From: Methanomassiliicoccaceae archaeon UBA71
GTDB taxonomy: Archaea > Thermoplasmatota > Thermoplasmata > Methanomassiliicoccales > Methanomethylophilaceae
Assembly: GCA_002504405.1 (NCBI GenBank)
Contig: DARO01000003.1
Location: 1-64,000, forward strand
Length of the DNA: 64,000 nucleotides
Direction of reading: 5' to 3'
Below the pieces are notes generated by a model, which was not told the origin of the DNA, did not search any database, and was given only the letters and a program-made list of their open reading frames with translations. Position 1 is the stretch's first letter, and every line of letters begins with the position of its first letter. Shown one piece after another: positions 56,630 to 64,000 of this stretch. A program made the position numbers and the translations under genes.

Positions 56630-59600
56630 ATGAACAACAAAGGGCAGGCGAAGCTGCTCGCGGCCGTCGCGGTTTTCGCGATGGTGGTGTGCTGCTTCGC
56701 AATCACCATGCCATCCGATGATGTGCAGGCTGCCACTACCGAAATCACTGAGTCTGATTTTGAGGATGAAATCAGTGATGGAGTCTACGAAGTTACTGGA
56801 GAGCAATCAGTAAAACTGACAGGGCCGCTTGATATCGATCAAGAGACGACAATTAGCGGTACAGGAACACTAACAATAACGTACGAGCATGCAGGCTCTA
56901 CCGATGTAGTCAATCAATCCATGATTGTTCTGAGCAATCATCTGACTATCACTGGCGGAGTGAATGTGGTATTCGTCCTGAAGATGACCTCTGGTGCAAC
57001 AGTCCCTGAGAACTCTGAGCTTTCTGTATTCAGTGCAGGAGTCCTCAACGTTGAGAACAAGGCAATAGTCACAATCACCCAGGATGTCAATGCCCACGGA
57101 AGGACTTGGATCAGTAGCACAACAGGCCAGCTGAATATCGACAACGCCACCGTGGACTTCAACAAGGCGAACTCGTTCACTATGTACAATCTGAACATGG
57201 AGAACGGGGCGATATTGAAGATAACCAATCCCAACTATTCTTCGAACCTGGAGGGAAGCGTTGAGAACTCCGCCATTGTTGTAACAGGACAGAAGGACGG
57301 ATACAACCTCAATCTCTATGATATGACGATGGAGAATTCCTCTGTCACTTCAGATGGGACAGTTGGAGTTGTCGATTCAAAGAGCATTACAGCAGATTCG
57401 ACCAGCAGCGTGACTGCAAAAGAGATCGAACCCTTCGCCTATGCTGCAAAACCCTGGACCATCACACTGAATGGTGGAACGTACGATGCAGACATCAAGG
57501 TTCCGGCTGGAGACACCTTGGACATCGATGGAAACACAACACTGAATGGAGAGCTCAAACTCGAGGCTACCGGTAGTACTAAAGCAACGCTCGCTCTCAA
57601 GAGTGGCGCCGAGCTGACCGTCGCCAACGGCGGATCCGTCAAAGCCTCCGCTGGTACTGTGACCTTCAACGAGGACTCGTCTATCATAGCCGCCCCCGGT
57701 TCGTCCGTGGCGCTTCCTAGCGAAACTGCGAATACCAATCTGAAGATTGCAGACGGGGCCGACGTCACCATCGGCGGTGTGGAGCAGGATTCCAACCTCG
57801 AGAACATAGAGGTTTCCACGGAGGCCGAGCTCAAGAATGCGATCAAGAACGGATTCAAGTTCATCGAGTTCAAGCCGACTGACACTACTAGCGAAGCCAA
57901 CGTCATCACGATAACCGAGAACTACACCCTGCCCGAGGGGACGGTCCTCACGATCAACGCTGCTAATGTTGATGCGATCCTCAAGGTCGGAACCGGCGTC
58001 ACGTTCACCATCGCGAACGGGGCCACCATCGTTCTCGATGACAATGATGCGAAGAAAGCCAAGATCTCCGTCGAGACCGGAGCCAGCATGTTCGTGGGAG
58101 GCAACATCATCGGACCCGAGGGAACCACCGAGGGAACCATCGACAATGCCGGAACCGTCAGCTTCGACACAGCCTCGGAGGTCAAGACCGATCTCACCGG
58201 GAACGGCGTCTACAACCTCTCCGACGCCATGAAGACCGTCTACATCAGGGAGGACGTCAACTCCAACCTCGTCTTCCTGCCCCAGCAGACCGTCATAATC
58301 GAGTCCGGATACAACATCACCATCTCCGGAACATCCAGGATGGTGGTCCAGGGCAACCTCATCGTCGAGGACGGCGCCAGCATCAATGTCAAGAAGGGCG
58401 GTCTCCTCTACATCTACGGGAACACCGCCTCCGCGACCATCGCCGGAACCATCACATCCAACGGAATCTCCATAGTCTCCGACGACAGAACCGGTGCGGC
58501 TGACGGTTCCAAGTTCGCCGGAGTGACCATCGACATCGGAGCCGCCCAGAGCGCCGACTCCGTCATCGACATCAGCGGTACCCTGCAGTCCAAGAGCTGC
58601 AACGGCGAGCTCGCCATAGACCTGAACACGATGAACGGAGGCGCTGCCGGGAATGGATCCATCGAGCTCTCCGGAGAGCTGACCGTCGCCAGCAAATCCG
58701 CCGCGGAGTTCAACGGACTCGAGGTTCTCGAGGGAGGGGTCCTGACCGTCAACGGAACCGTCGGAGCCACCACCCTGAGCAACGCCGGAACCGTGGTCAT
58801 GAATGGTACCGCTACCGGGAACGTCACCGTCAAGATGCAGATCGGCGGAACAGTCGACATCAAGTCCCTCAAAGGGGCCATGACTGTCACCGATGACGGC
58901 ATGTATCTGTCCATGGTAAGAATCAATGACGTAAACGTTCCTGTGTACGTCGGCGATGAGAACTCCAGCGACTGGGGAGTCGTCGCCAATACCATCACCT
59001 TCAGCAACATCAAGGGAGCACTCATCACAGAGGATGCCACGTACGAGGTGATCAGCGGTTACGAGAACAGGATGCCCGTCAACAAGATGTACCTGTCCGG
59101 AACCCTCACCGGAGCGGTGAAGGATACCATCGGAACGGTTTCGATCGACAACGGTACCGTCATCGTCCCCGACCTCGAGGCCGAGACAGACCTGAGCATC
59201 GGGAAGACCAGCATGACCATTAGAACTGATGCGACCCTCGACGTGGTCGGATACGTCATGGCGGTGGACATCGAGAACGATGACGCCATCGGTGGAGCCG
59301 GCAGCATCGTCGTCTCCGCAGGCACCGTCAAGACATACAACGCTATCGACGGACCCTCCGTCACCGCGGTCCACTACGAGGCCACCGAGTCCGGAGTCAC
59401 CTACAACTACTACACCACGCTGGCGAAGGCCATCGATGCCGGAGCCACCGACATGGACGCCCTCGGAGTGCTCGACATCCTCGAGGACATCACCCTGCCC
59501 TCCGGATCCAGCCTCGAGGCCGGCACCGTGAACGTCGGCAGCTCGTCCGTCCAGGACGTCACTTTCACCGTAGAGAGCGGTGCCAAGTTCACAGCCGGCA

Positions 59601-61696
59601 CCGTGAACGTCTACGGAACCATGGATGTGATGGACATCGACGACATCAGCGTCTCCATCATCTACAGCGACACCGAGACCCTCGACGGGGACCATGCGAT
59701 CTACACCAACCTGGCGAACGCCCTGGCCAATGCCACGGACGGATCCGTCACCATCACCAAGAGGGGAGACGGGATCGCCTACCTCAGGAGCAACGCCACC
59801 GTCGCCGGGGACGTGACCCTCGTCATACCCGCCGGGAAGCAGCTCTACATCATGAACGGAGTCACACTGACCGTCGCCGGAACCATCGACAACAAGGGTG
59901 GGATCAGCGCCTTCTACGACGGAACCGGCGGAGCCATCAACGCCGGAAACTTCGGACTCAGCACCGGAACCGGTGCCGACAGCGAGAAGAAGGCAGTGAT
60001 AGACCTTGACGGAGGATTCATCCAGTCCACCACTGAGATGCCCTACGAGACCGCAGAGGCAGTCAAGGGATACTACATCCCCGGAGCTTACTACACCATA
60101 GACAACAAGAAGTCCTACATCATCACGACCATCGAGCGTGCCGCCCCCGCCATCGGAACCGCCGACGCCAAGGTCGTGGAGACCTACGGATCCGTGACCG
60201 GTACTACCGCCACGTTCACCGGCGAGGAGTACTACAACGCCACCCTCAACGTGTACGGCGACCTGACGATGGAGTCCCTCATACTAAAGGACACCAAGAT
60301 GACCGTGAAGGGTACAACATCCAAACTCAACGGAACCTTCGGATCCGCCGAGGGGACCGTCACGTTCGAGCACATCAAGGCAGCCGCCAACTCCTACCTG
60401 TACGACAGGATCGTCGAGTCCGGCGACGTCAAGACTCCCACCCTCTTCGTGAGCGGATCCTTCACCAAGGACAAGGACACCGATTACGCATTCGTCGACG
60501 CCCTGGTGCAGTTCGACGGCGTCGTGAAGGTTGTCCAGATGAACATCGATCTCGACGGAAGCATTACAGGATACTCCGACACCAACGACGGAAATGTCAT
60601 CATCTCCTCCGGAGCGGACGTCGCCTTCGCCAAGAACCTGTCCACGGAAACGATGAGAATGGATGTCAAGAACCTGACCATGACGATCGAGGGTACGTTC
60701 ACCGTCGACCACGCGGCGACATTCGACGCCACCGGAACCGCCGACAATATATATGACGATGCCACCGTCGTCATACTCGGCACCCTCACCGTCGCCGAGA
60801 AGACCGACACGCAGGCCAGTGGAACCGCAAAGATCTCAAAACTGTACGTCGGAGGTACCCCCGAGGACATCAGTTGCGACAGGGCCTACTCCGACCACCT
60901 CGGAACCGGAGCCGCCGCAGCGGTCAACGGTGCCGTCTCAGGAATCCAGTTGATATTCCAGTTCCCCGGATCCACAGTGGACGAGGAGAACACCAAGGGC
61001 TTCATGTCCGTGGAGTTCTACTACGATGCCGACACGCTCATCGTCACCGTATGGGGGAAGCAGAACACAGAGGTCGGCCATATGGTCTATCCTGCCCAGT
61101 ACATCGGCAACAACCTGATGGACGGATGGAAGTACCTGGACTCCAACGGGGTGTACCAGTACACCGGTGCAAAGTCCTCGTATGCAGGCGGTAGAGAGAA
61201 TTACACCTCCGTCAAGATCGGACAGTACGACAAGGTCTACGCCAACGTCGACTTCGAGCCCTACAAGCTGAGCTTCAACGTCGACGCCGGTGTCGACCAG
61301 ATCGCCGTCGATGGACAGATTGTCGCGACCAAGGGAATCGGAGATGAGTACACCGGATCCGCCATGGTCTCCGCAGGCAAGCACGTCATCGAGGTCAAGC
61401 TGTCCAACATGTACGCCTCCACCGACGGGGCCGTGAAGATCTCCTTCAACGGGCAGGAGCTCACAGTCTCCTACAACGAGAAGACGGGAATCTACAGCGC
61501 CGAGATAACCATCAGCGCCGACACGTACGCCGGAGAGATCTTCGGAGTCACCATCAACAACGTCGCCAAGACCGGGTCCATGGACGTGTCCTCCGAGGAC
61601 CAGGGCATGGGAATCACCGACTACCTGCTCATAGTGCTGGTGGTCCTGATCGCCATCATGGCCATCGTCCTGGTGCTCAGGCTGATGAGGTCCTGA
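56630..61696 (+). CDS. Giant repeat-rich surface protein / adhesin-like (1688 aa)
   Basis: A secreted, membrane-anchored protein. Residues 1-~35 are a signal peptide (KLLAAVAVFAMVVCCFAIT, ends near VQAA). The body is Thr/Val/Gly/Ser-rich with many short beta-repeat units of the type G-(T/S)-V/L-T-V/I and DGA-..-T-V, suggesting a right-handed beta-helix. The C-terminus has a transmembrane anchor (DYLLIVLVVLIAIMAIVLVL) and a short basic tail. Such adhesin-like proteins are common in gut methanogens. AAAGGAG at 56621 supports the ATG at 56630; 56609 and 56618 are alternatives, the first lying inside the repeat arm. The first ~800 nt are clearly more AT-rich than the rest. Confidence 0.9.
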   Translation: MNNKGQAKLLAAVAVFAMVVCCFAITMPSDDVQAATTEITESDFEDEISDGVYEVTGEQSVKLTGPLDIDQETTISGTGTLTITYEHAGSTDVVNQSMIVLSNHLTITGGVNVVFVLKMTSGATVPENSELSVFSAGVLNVENKAIVTITQDVNAHGRTWISSTTGQLNIDNATVDFNKANSFTMYNLNMENGAILKITNPNYSSNLEGSVENSAIVVTGQKDGYNLNLYDMTMENSSVTSDGTVGVVDSKSITADSTSSVTAKEIEPFAYAAKPWTITLNGGTYDADIKVPAGDTLDIDGNTTLNGELKLEATGSTKATLALKSGAELTVANGGSVKASAGTVTFNEDSSIIAAPGSSVALPSETANTNLKIADGADVTIGGVEQDSNLENIEVSTEAELKNAIKNGFKFIEFKPTDTTSEANVITITENYTLPEGTVLTINAANVDAILKVGTGVTFTIANGATIVLDDNDAKKAKISVETGASMFVGGNIIGPEGTTEGTIDNAGTVSFDTASEVKTDLTGNGVYNLSDAMKTVYIREDVNSNLVFLPQQTVIIESGYNITISGTSRMVVQGNLIVEDGASINVKKGGLLYIYGNTASATIAGTITSNGISIVSDDRTGAADGSKFAGVTIDIGAAQSADSVIDISGTLQSKSCNGELAIDLNTMNGGAAGNGSIELSGELTVASKSAAEFNGLEVLEGGVLTVNGTVGATTLSNAGTVVMNGTATGNVTVKMQIGGTVDIKSLKGAMTVTDDGMYLSMVRINDVNVPVYVGDENSSDWGVVANTITFSNIKGALITEDATYEVISGYENRMPVNKMYLSGTLTGAVKDTIGTVSIDNGTVIVPDLEAETDLSIGKTSMTIRTDATLDVVGYVMAVDIENDDAIGGAGSIVVSAGTVKTYNAIDGPSVTAVHYEATESGVTYNYYTTLAKAIDAGATDMDALGVLDILEDITLPSGSSLEAGTVNVGSSSVQDVTFTVESGAKFTAGTVNVYGTMDVMDIDDISVSIIYSDTETLDGDHAIYTNLANALANATDGSVTITKRGDGIAYLRSNATVAGDVTLVIPAGKQLYIMNGVTLTVAGTIDNKGGISAFYDGTGGAINAGNFGLSTGTGADSEKKAVIDLDGGFIQSTTEMPYETAEAVKGYYIPGAYYTIDNKKSYIITTIERAAPAIGTADAKVVETYGSVTGTTATFTGEEYYNATLNVYGDLTMESLILKDTKMTVKGTTSKLNGTFGSAEGTVTFEHIKAAANSYLYDRIVESGDVKTPTLFVSGSFTKDKDTDYAFVDALVQFDGVVKVVQMNIDLDGSITGYSDTNDGNVIISSGADVAFAKNLSTETMRMDVKNLTMTIEGTFTVDHAATFDATGTADNIYDDATVVILGTLTVAEKTDTQASGTAKISKLYVGGTPEDISCDRAYSDHLGTGAAAAVNGAVSGIQLIFQFPGSTVDEENTKGFMSVEFYYDADTLIVTVWGKQNTEVGHMVYPAQYIGNNLMDGWKYLDSNGVYQYTGAKSSYAGGRENYTSVKIGQYDKVYANVDFEPYKLSFNVDAGVDQIAVDGQIVATKGIGDEYTGSAMVSAGKHVIEVKLSNMYASTDGAVKISFNGQELTVSYNEKTGIYSAEITISADTYAGEIFGVTINNVAKTGSMDVSSEDQGMGITDYLLIVLVVLIAIMAIVLVLRLMRS

Positions 61697-61799
61697 TAAC
61701 CGCATGAAGAACGAAAGGGTTGAACGCATAGCAACGCAACGGGAACATCTGCTCGCACGTTGAGGGAACGTGGACCCACAAGGAACCTGAAGAGAAAAC

Positions 61800-61829
61800 G
61801 GGGGCCCCGGAGAAAGGGCCGGGGCCCCC
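61800..61829 (+). terminator. Strong hairpin after the surface-protein gene
   Basis: GGGGGCCCCGG (61800-61810) and CCGGGGCCCCC (61819-61829) form an 11-bp perfect stem with an 8-nt loop, about 100 nt past the stop. Only a weak T tract follows. Confidence 0.5.
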
Positions 61830-61863
61830 ATCTTACCATATCACGACGCAGGAGGGCATCGGA

Positions 61864-62196
61864 ATGATGGACGCGGAGGACGGAGGGATGGTGGACCTGG
61901 ACTCGGTGGCACCGGGATACGGCGCAGCAGTCCTCGGGGAGAGGCACATGGTCTCCGTGCTCCTGCTGCTCCGCAGGGAGGGCCCGTGCATGAAGACGGA
62001 CATATACTCCAGCGTTTCAACCAACCCCCGCATGCCGGAGAAGCTGGACATGTTGGAGGACGCCGGCCTGATCGTGCAGACCCCGGATGCCTCCACCAGG
62101 AGGGTGACAATCTCCCTGACGCCGGCTGGAGAGGAGGTCGCAACCCTTCTTGATGAGATCTCCGGCATAATGTCGGATGTCGGTTCCCAGGACTGA
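61864..62196 (+). CDS. Winged-helix regulator inside the bracketed segment (110 aa)
   Basis: MarR/ArnR-like winged helix: HMVSVLLLLRREGPCMKTDIYSSVSTNPRMPEKLDMLEDAGLIVQTP with a wing at STRRVTISLTPAGEEVATLL. It lies 35 nt after the terminator of the surface-protein gene and before the right repeat arm, so it would move with the segment if it inverts. It is a candidate regulator of the surface protein or the recombinase. GGAGGG about 10 nt ahead of the ATG; 61867 is an alternative start. Confidence 0.75.
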   Translation: MMDAEDGGMVDLDSVAPGYGAAVLGERHMVSVLLLLRREGPCMKTDIYSSVSTNPRMPEKLDMLEDAGLIVQTPDASTRRVTISLTPAGEEVATLLDEISGIMSDVGSQD

Positions 62197-62295
62197 CTTC
62201 ACCAGCTCCTCTTCTTCGATCTTTTGCAATAATCAATCCCGGCCCGGTCGGTTTCTCCCGAGGCCCCTAAGGCCGGGGCGCGTCCGCCCCCGACC

Positions 62296-62314
62296 GGAAC
62301 ATTTCGTACTTTGC
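62296..62314 (-). repeat. Right arm of 19-bp inverted repeat
   Basis: GGAACATTTCGTACTTTGC, the exact reverse complement of 56597-56615. The bases next to both arms differ, so the match is limited to these 19 bp. An exact 19-bp inverted match is not expected by chance in 64 kb (well under one). Confidence 0.7.
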
Positions 62315-62748
62315 CGGGAAAGGAGGAGGGGACAGGGAGGACGGAAACGCGACGGAAATCCGGGGGTGACGTGTACGCGAAGAATGGTTTGGAGCGGCGG
62401 GCCGGGATGCAATCCGGGTTCCGGCATCCCATCCCTTTCCCCGCATGCATATGACCCCGGGCATCATTCCGCTCGGAATGCAAACGGCATCCGGTCTTCG
62501 TCGGATGACGGGATACGGCACCCGCCCTTGCATCGCGATGAATGTCGGGGATCAGCAGCGGCCCGATCATTTCCGGGCCCCGATCCCCGTATCCGTCCGT
62601 CCACGCATCATATAGAGAGGGCGGTCCCTGGAAGTCTCAGAAGGGATGCTAGGACGATGCTCGGAGGGATGCCGTCGACTCCCACGGATCCCTTCATCCT
62701 CCGAGCGATGGTGGTGTCGCATGATCCGCATGGTTCGGACCGTATGCG
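62315..62748. other. Intergenic DNA without recognised gene
   Basis: No supported coding region. A short palindrome CATTCC-GCTC-GGAATG is at 62465-62480, and a TATA-like CATATAG occurs near 62609-62615 without an obvious gene. The stretch may hold the far flank of the bracketed locus. Confidence 0.4.
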
Positions 62749-63480
62749 TCAACCGAGCATCCTGTGCGGCATGAAATCCACCGGATTGAACAGGGACGTG
62801 TTCAGGACGTACAGCTTCCCCTCGGACTCGAGCATCCGCCTCTGGACCGCGAATATGTCCGACCCGCCCCACCCCAGGTATTCTGCCGCGCTGGGTACGC
62901 CCGTTCCTCCGAGGATCCTGTTCGCCTTCTCCAGGTTCATCATGATCACGGTGGTGAACTGCTCCCTCGTGATCCTGCCGAGGTCCTTGAGCTCCTGGCA
63001 TCCCTGCTCACCCACGATCCTCTTGTAGCGGCGTATGTCCTCCGCCATGACCGTCCTGTCCATGTACGAGGGGTCCCCCACGAAGGACATGTGGCGGTAC
63101 GACTCCAGCATCGGGTAGTTGATGTACAGCTTCCCGTTGTCGGTGGAGTCGTCGAAGTGCCTCAGCGCCGCATCTATGCGGTCGGGGTCGTACCTCGGGT
63201 CCTGCGGGTCCAGATCGAAGACCAGGAACACATCCGTGAACCTCTGGCGTAGCATGGCCCTGTCCTCATCCCCCGCCCTCTCCATGAGGAGCTGGACGAG
63301 GTCGACGTCCCCGTCGATCCCGTCCTCTCCGCAGGCGGACTCCAGCAGGGCATGGATGTTCGTGCCGTAGCTGAAGACGTTCTCCGGTCTGACCTCGAAG
63401 AATGCGCCTATGAGCCTCCTGAGGAACCGCGGGTCGTCGCGCTCGCCCTCCACGACGAAGAGGACCTTACGCCCGGGCAT
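62749..63480 (-). CDS. TOPRIM-like protein paired with an ATPase (243 aa)
   Basis: N-terminal LFVVEGERDDPRFLRRLI supplies a TOPRIM-type Glu (Glu11) and VFLVFDLDPQD the DxD pair (Asp89/Asp91). This resembles OLD/DUF4435-type nucleases that partner an ABC-like ATPase in defence systems such as PARIS. It overlaps the ATPase gene by 14 nt. The C-terminal half is unrecognised. Defence function is inference from the pairing. Confidence 0.65.
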   Translation of the reverse strand: MPGRKVLFVVEGERDDPRFLRRLIGAFFEVRPENVFSYGTNIHALLESACGEDGIDGDVDLVQLLMERAGDEDRAMLRQRFTDVFLVFDLDPQDPRYDPDRIDAALRHFDDSTDNGKLYINYPMLESYRHMSFVGDPSYMDRTVMAEDIRRYKRIVGEQGCQELKDLGRITREQFTTVIMMNLEKANRILGGTGVPSAAEYLGWGGSDIFAVQRRMLESEGKLYVLNTSLFNPVDFMPHRMLG

Positions 63481-64000
63481 CGAACTCTCCGCCGCGGTAC
63501 AGCTTCTCCAGGTTGTGGCCCTCCCTGAGCTCCCTGTCCGTCAGGTCCGCGAACGACCTGACGCCGTCCGCGCCCATCCTCAGATAGCAGTCCGGCCTGA
63601 GGATGCTGTTGGACACCAGCGATGTGTTGTGCGACGTCAGCACCGCCTGGAACCTCGCATCCCCGGCGACCAGGTCCATCACCCTCTCGGCCAGCTCGTT
63701 GTGGTAGTACGCGTCGAACTCGTCCATGTACAGGAACGATACGTCGTCGAAATGGCGCATCCAGTAGTAGAACAGGAGGAGGGCCTTGGTCCCGCTGGAG
63801 GCCACCCTGCCGAAGGGGAGTGCCCGGTTCCTGGTCCTCTGCACGAACATGTCGGACATGCCGTCGACCTTCATGCCCTCCAGGCTCATGTCCACATCGG
63901 CGTTGTCTTTCAGGAACCTCTGGAAATCGCCGACGAGCCCGTTGTCCATTATGTAGGTCTCTATGGCCTCCATCCCCTTGGTCAGCCCGATGTAGCTGTT
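63467..64000 (-). CDS. AAA/ABC-type ATPase, partial (178 codons, 5' end outside window)
   Basis: C-terminal part of an AAA_15/21-type ATPase. Visible: FGRVASSGTKALLLFYYW (signature-like), Walker B VSFLYMDEFDAYYHN, and a switch region AVLTSHNTSLVSN. The Walker A lies beyond position 64000; the frame stays open to the edge (codon boundary at 64000), so the ATG at 63973 is internal. Ends in TAA. It forms a two-gene unit with the TOPRIM-like gene. Confidence 0.75.
   Translation of the reverse strand, partial: NSYIGLTKGMEAIETYIMDNGLVGDFQRFLKDNADVDMSLEGMKVDGMSDMFVQRTRNRALPFGRVASSGTKALLLFYYWMRHFDDVSFLYMDEFDAYYHNELAERVMDLVAGDARFQAVLTSHNTSLVSNSILRPDCYLRMGADGVRSFADLTDRELREGHNLEKLYRGGEFDARA

Noticed and set aside
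57377..59695. A 772-codon open frame antisense to the surface-protein gene
   Set aside because: It is rich in Asp, Gly and Val in the pattern expected from reading Thr/Val-rich repeats backwards. It has no ribosome site and no recognisable domain.
56597..62314. The 19-bp inverted repeat as a simple regulator operator
   Set aside because: Each arm is not itself palindromic and the right arm is not at a visible promoter, so a recombination site or duplicated gene start fits better. A fossil 5' end of a second surface-protein gene at the right arm is still possible.
62465..62480. Palindrome CATTCC-GCTC-GGAATG
   Set aside because: Short, alone, and with no gene start nearby; likely chance in GC-rich intergenic DNA.
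1..64000. CRISPR arrays, rRNA genes or insertion sequences
   Set aside because: I saw no regularly spaced direct repeats, no rRNA sequence and no transposase with terminal repeats in the window.

Overview
The window looks like a chromosome segment of a hydrogen-dependent, gut- or sediment-type methanogen of the order Methanomassiliicoccales (Thermoplasmatota). Direct signs: a complete coenzyme F430 operon (cfbC-A-E-D-B), archaeal TATA boxes about 26 nt ahead of many start codons (leaderless genes), GC-rich DNA, and a nearly total preference for TGA stops with no TAG among the stops I checked. The last point fits an order known to read TAG as pyrrolysine. The order assignment is inference; no rRNA or mcr gene is present.

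Layout. 1-5.5 kb: accessory region of small unknown genes, two winged-helix proteins and a tyrosine integrase abutting a tRNA-Ala(CGC) gene, with a 10-bp copy of the tRNA end inside the integrase 3' end. 5.5-15.3 kb: PemK-like protein, a VWA/metallopeptidase-like protein and MoxR-type ATPase separated by a secreted hydrolase, acetyltransferase, ion transporter, nitroreductase, YqaJ-type nuclease, methyltransferase, and a flavodoxin whose TATA box is flanked by two TTAGG-N4-CCTAA palindromes. 15.3-20.5 kb: the F430 operon. 20.6-25.9 kb: hydrolase, acetyltransferase, RsuA/RluF-type pseudouridine synthase, pirin, P1B metal ATPase. 26-30.3 kb: cobalt/nickel ECF transporter (cbiMN fusion, cbiQ, two cbiO). 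30.7-39.2 kb: divergent cobalamin ring-synthesis operons cbiL-F-H-C and cbiD-G-JET-A, including a CbiJ-CbiE-CbiT triple fusion. 39.2-42.5 kb: a BtuFCD/FecBCD-like importer with a dockerin-bearing binding protein. 42.7-46.7 kb: membrane GTPase, parvulin, membrane proteins, and a decayed ATPase remnant. 46.7-53.2 kb: the uroporphyrinogen/siroheme operon sirC-hemA-B-L-C-cobA-hemD. 53.3-55.4 kb: MetY and a flavodoxin/ferredoxin protein. 55.6-62.3 kb: a tyrosine recombinase, then a ~1690-residue surface protein and a small regulator bracketed by an exact 19-bp inverted repeat. 62.7-64 kb: a TOPRIM protein and an ATPase cut by the window edge.

How it works together. The hem operon makes precorrin-2 and sirohydrochlorin. 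CfbA-E turn sirohydrochlorin into F430 using nickel; the Cbi enzymes use cobalt for corrin; CbiMNQO imports the metal and the BtuFCD-like system probably imports finished corrinoid. Four of these units (cbiMNQO, cbiL/cbiD, the importer, sirC-hem) share a 17-bp palindrome, TTGGAT-N5-ATCCAA, placed around their TATA boxes. This suggests one repressor controls tetrapyrrole and metal supply. I know of no description of that motif.

The two observations most worth testing are this shared operator and the possible invertible surface-protein locus.
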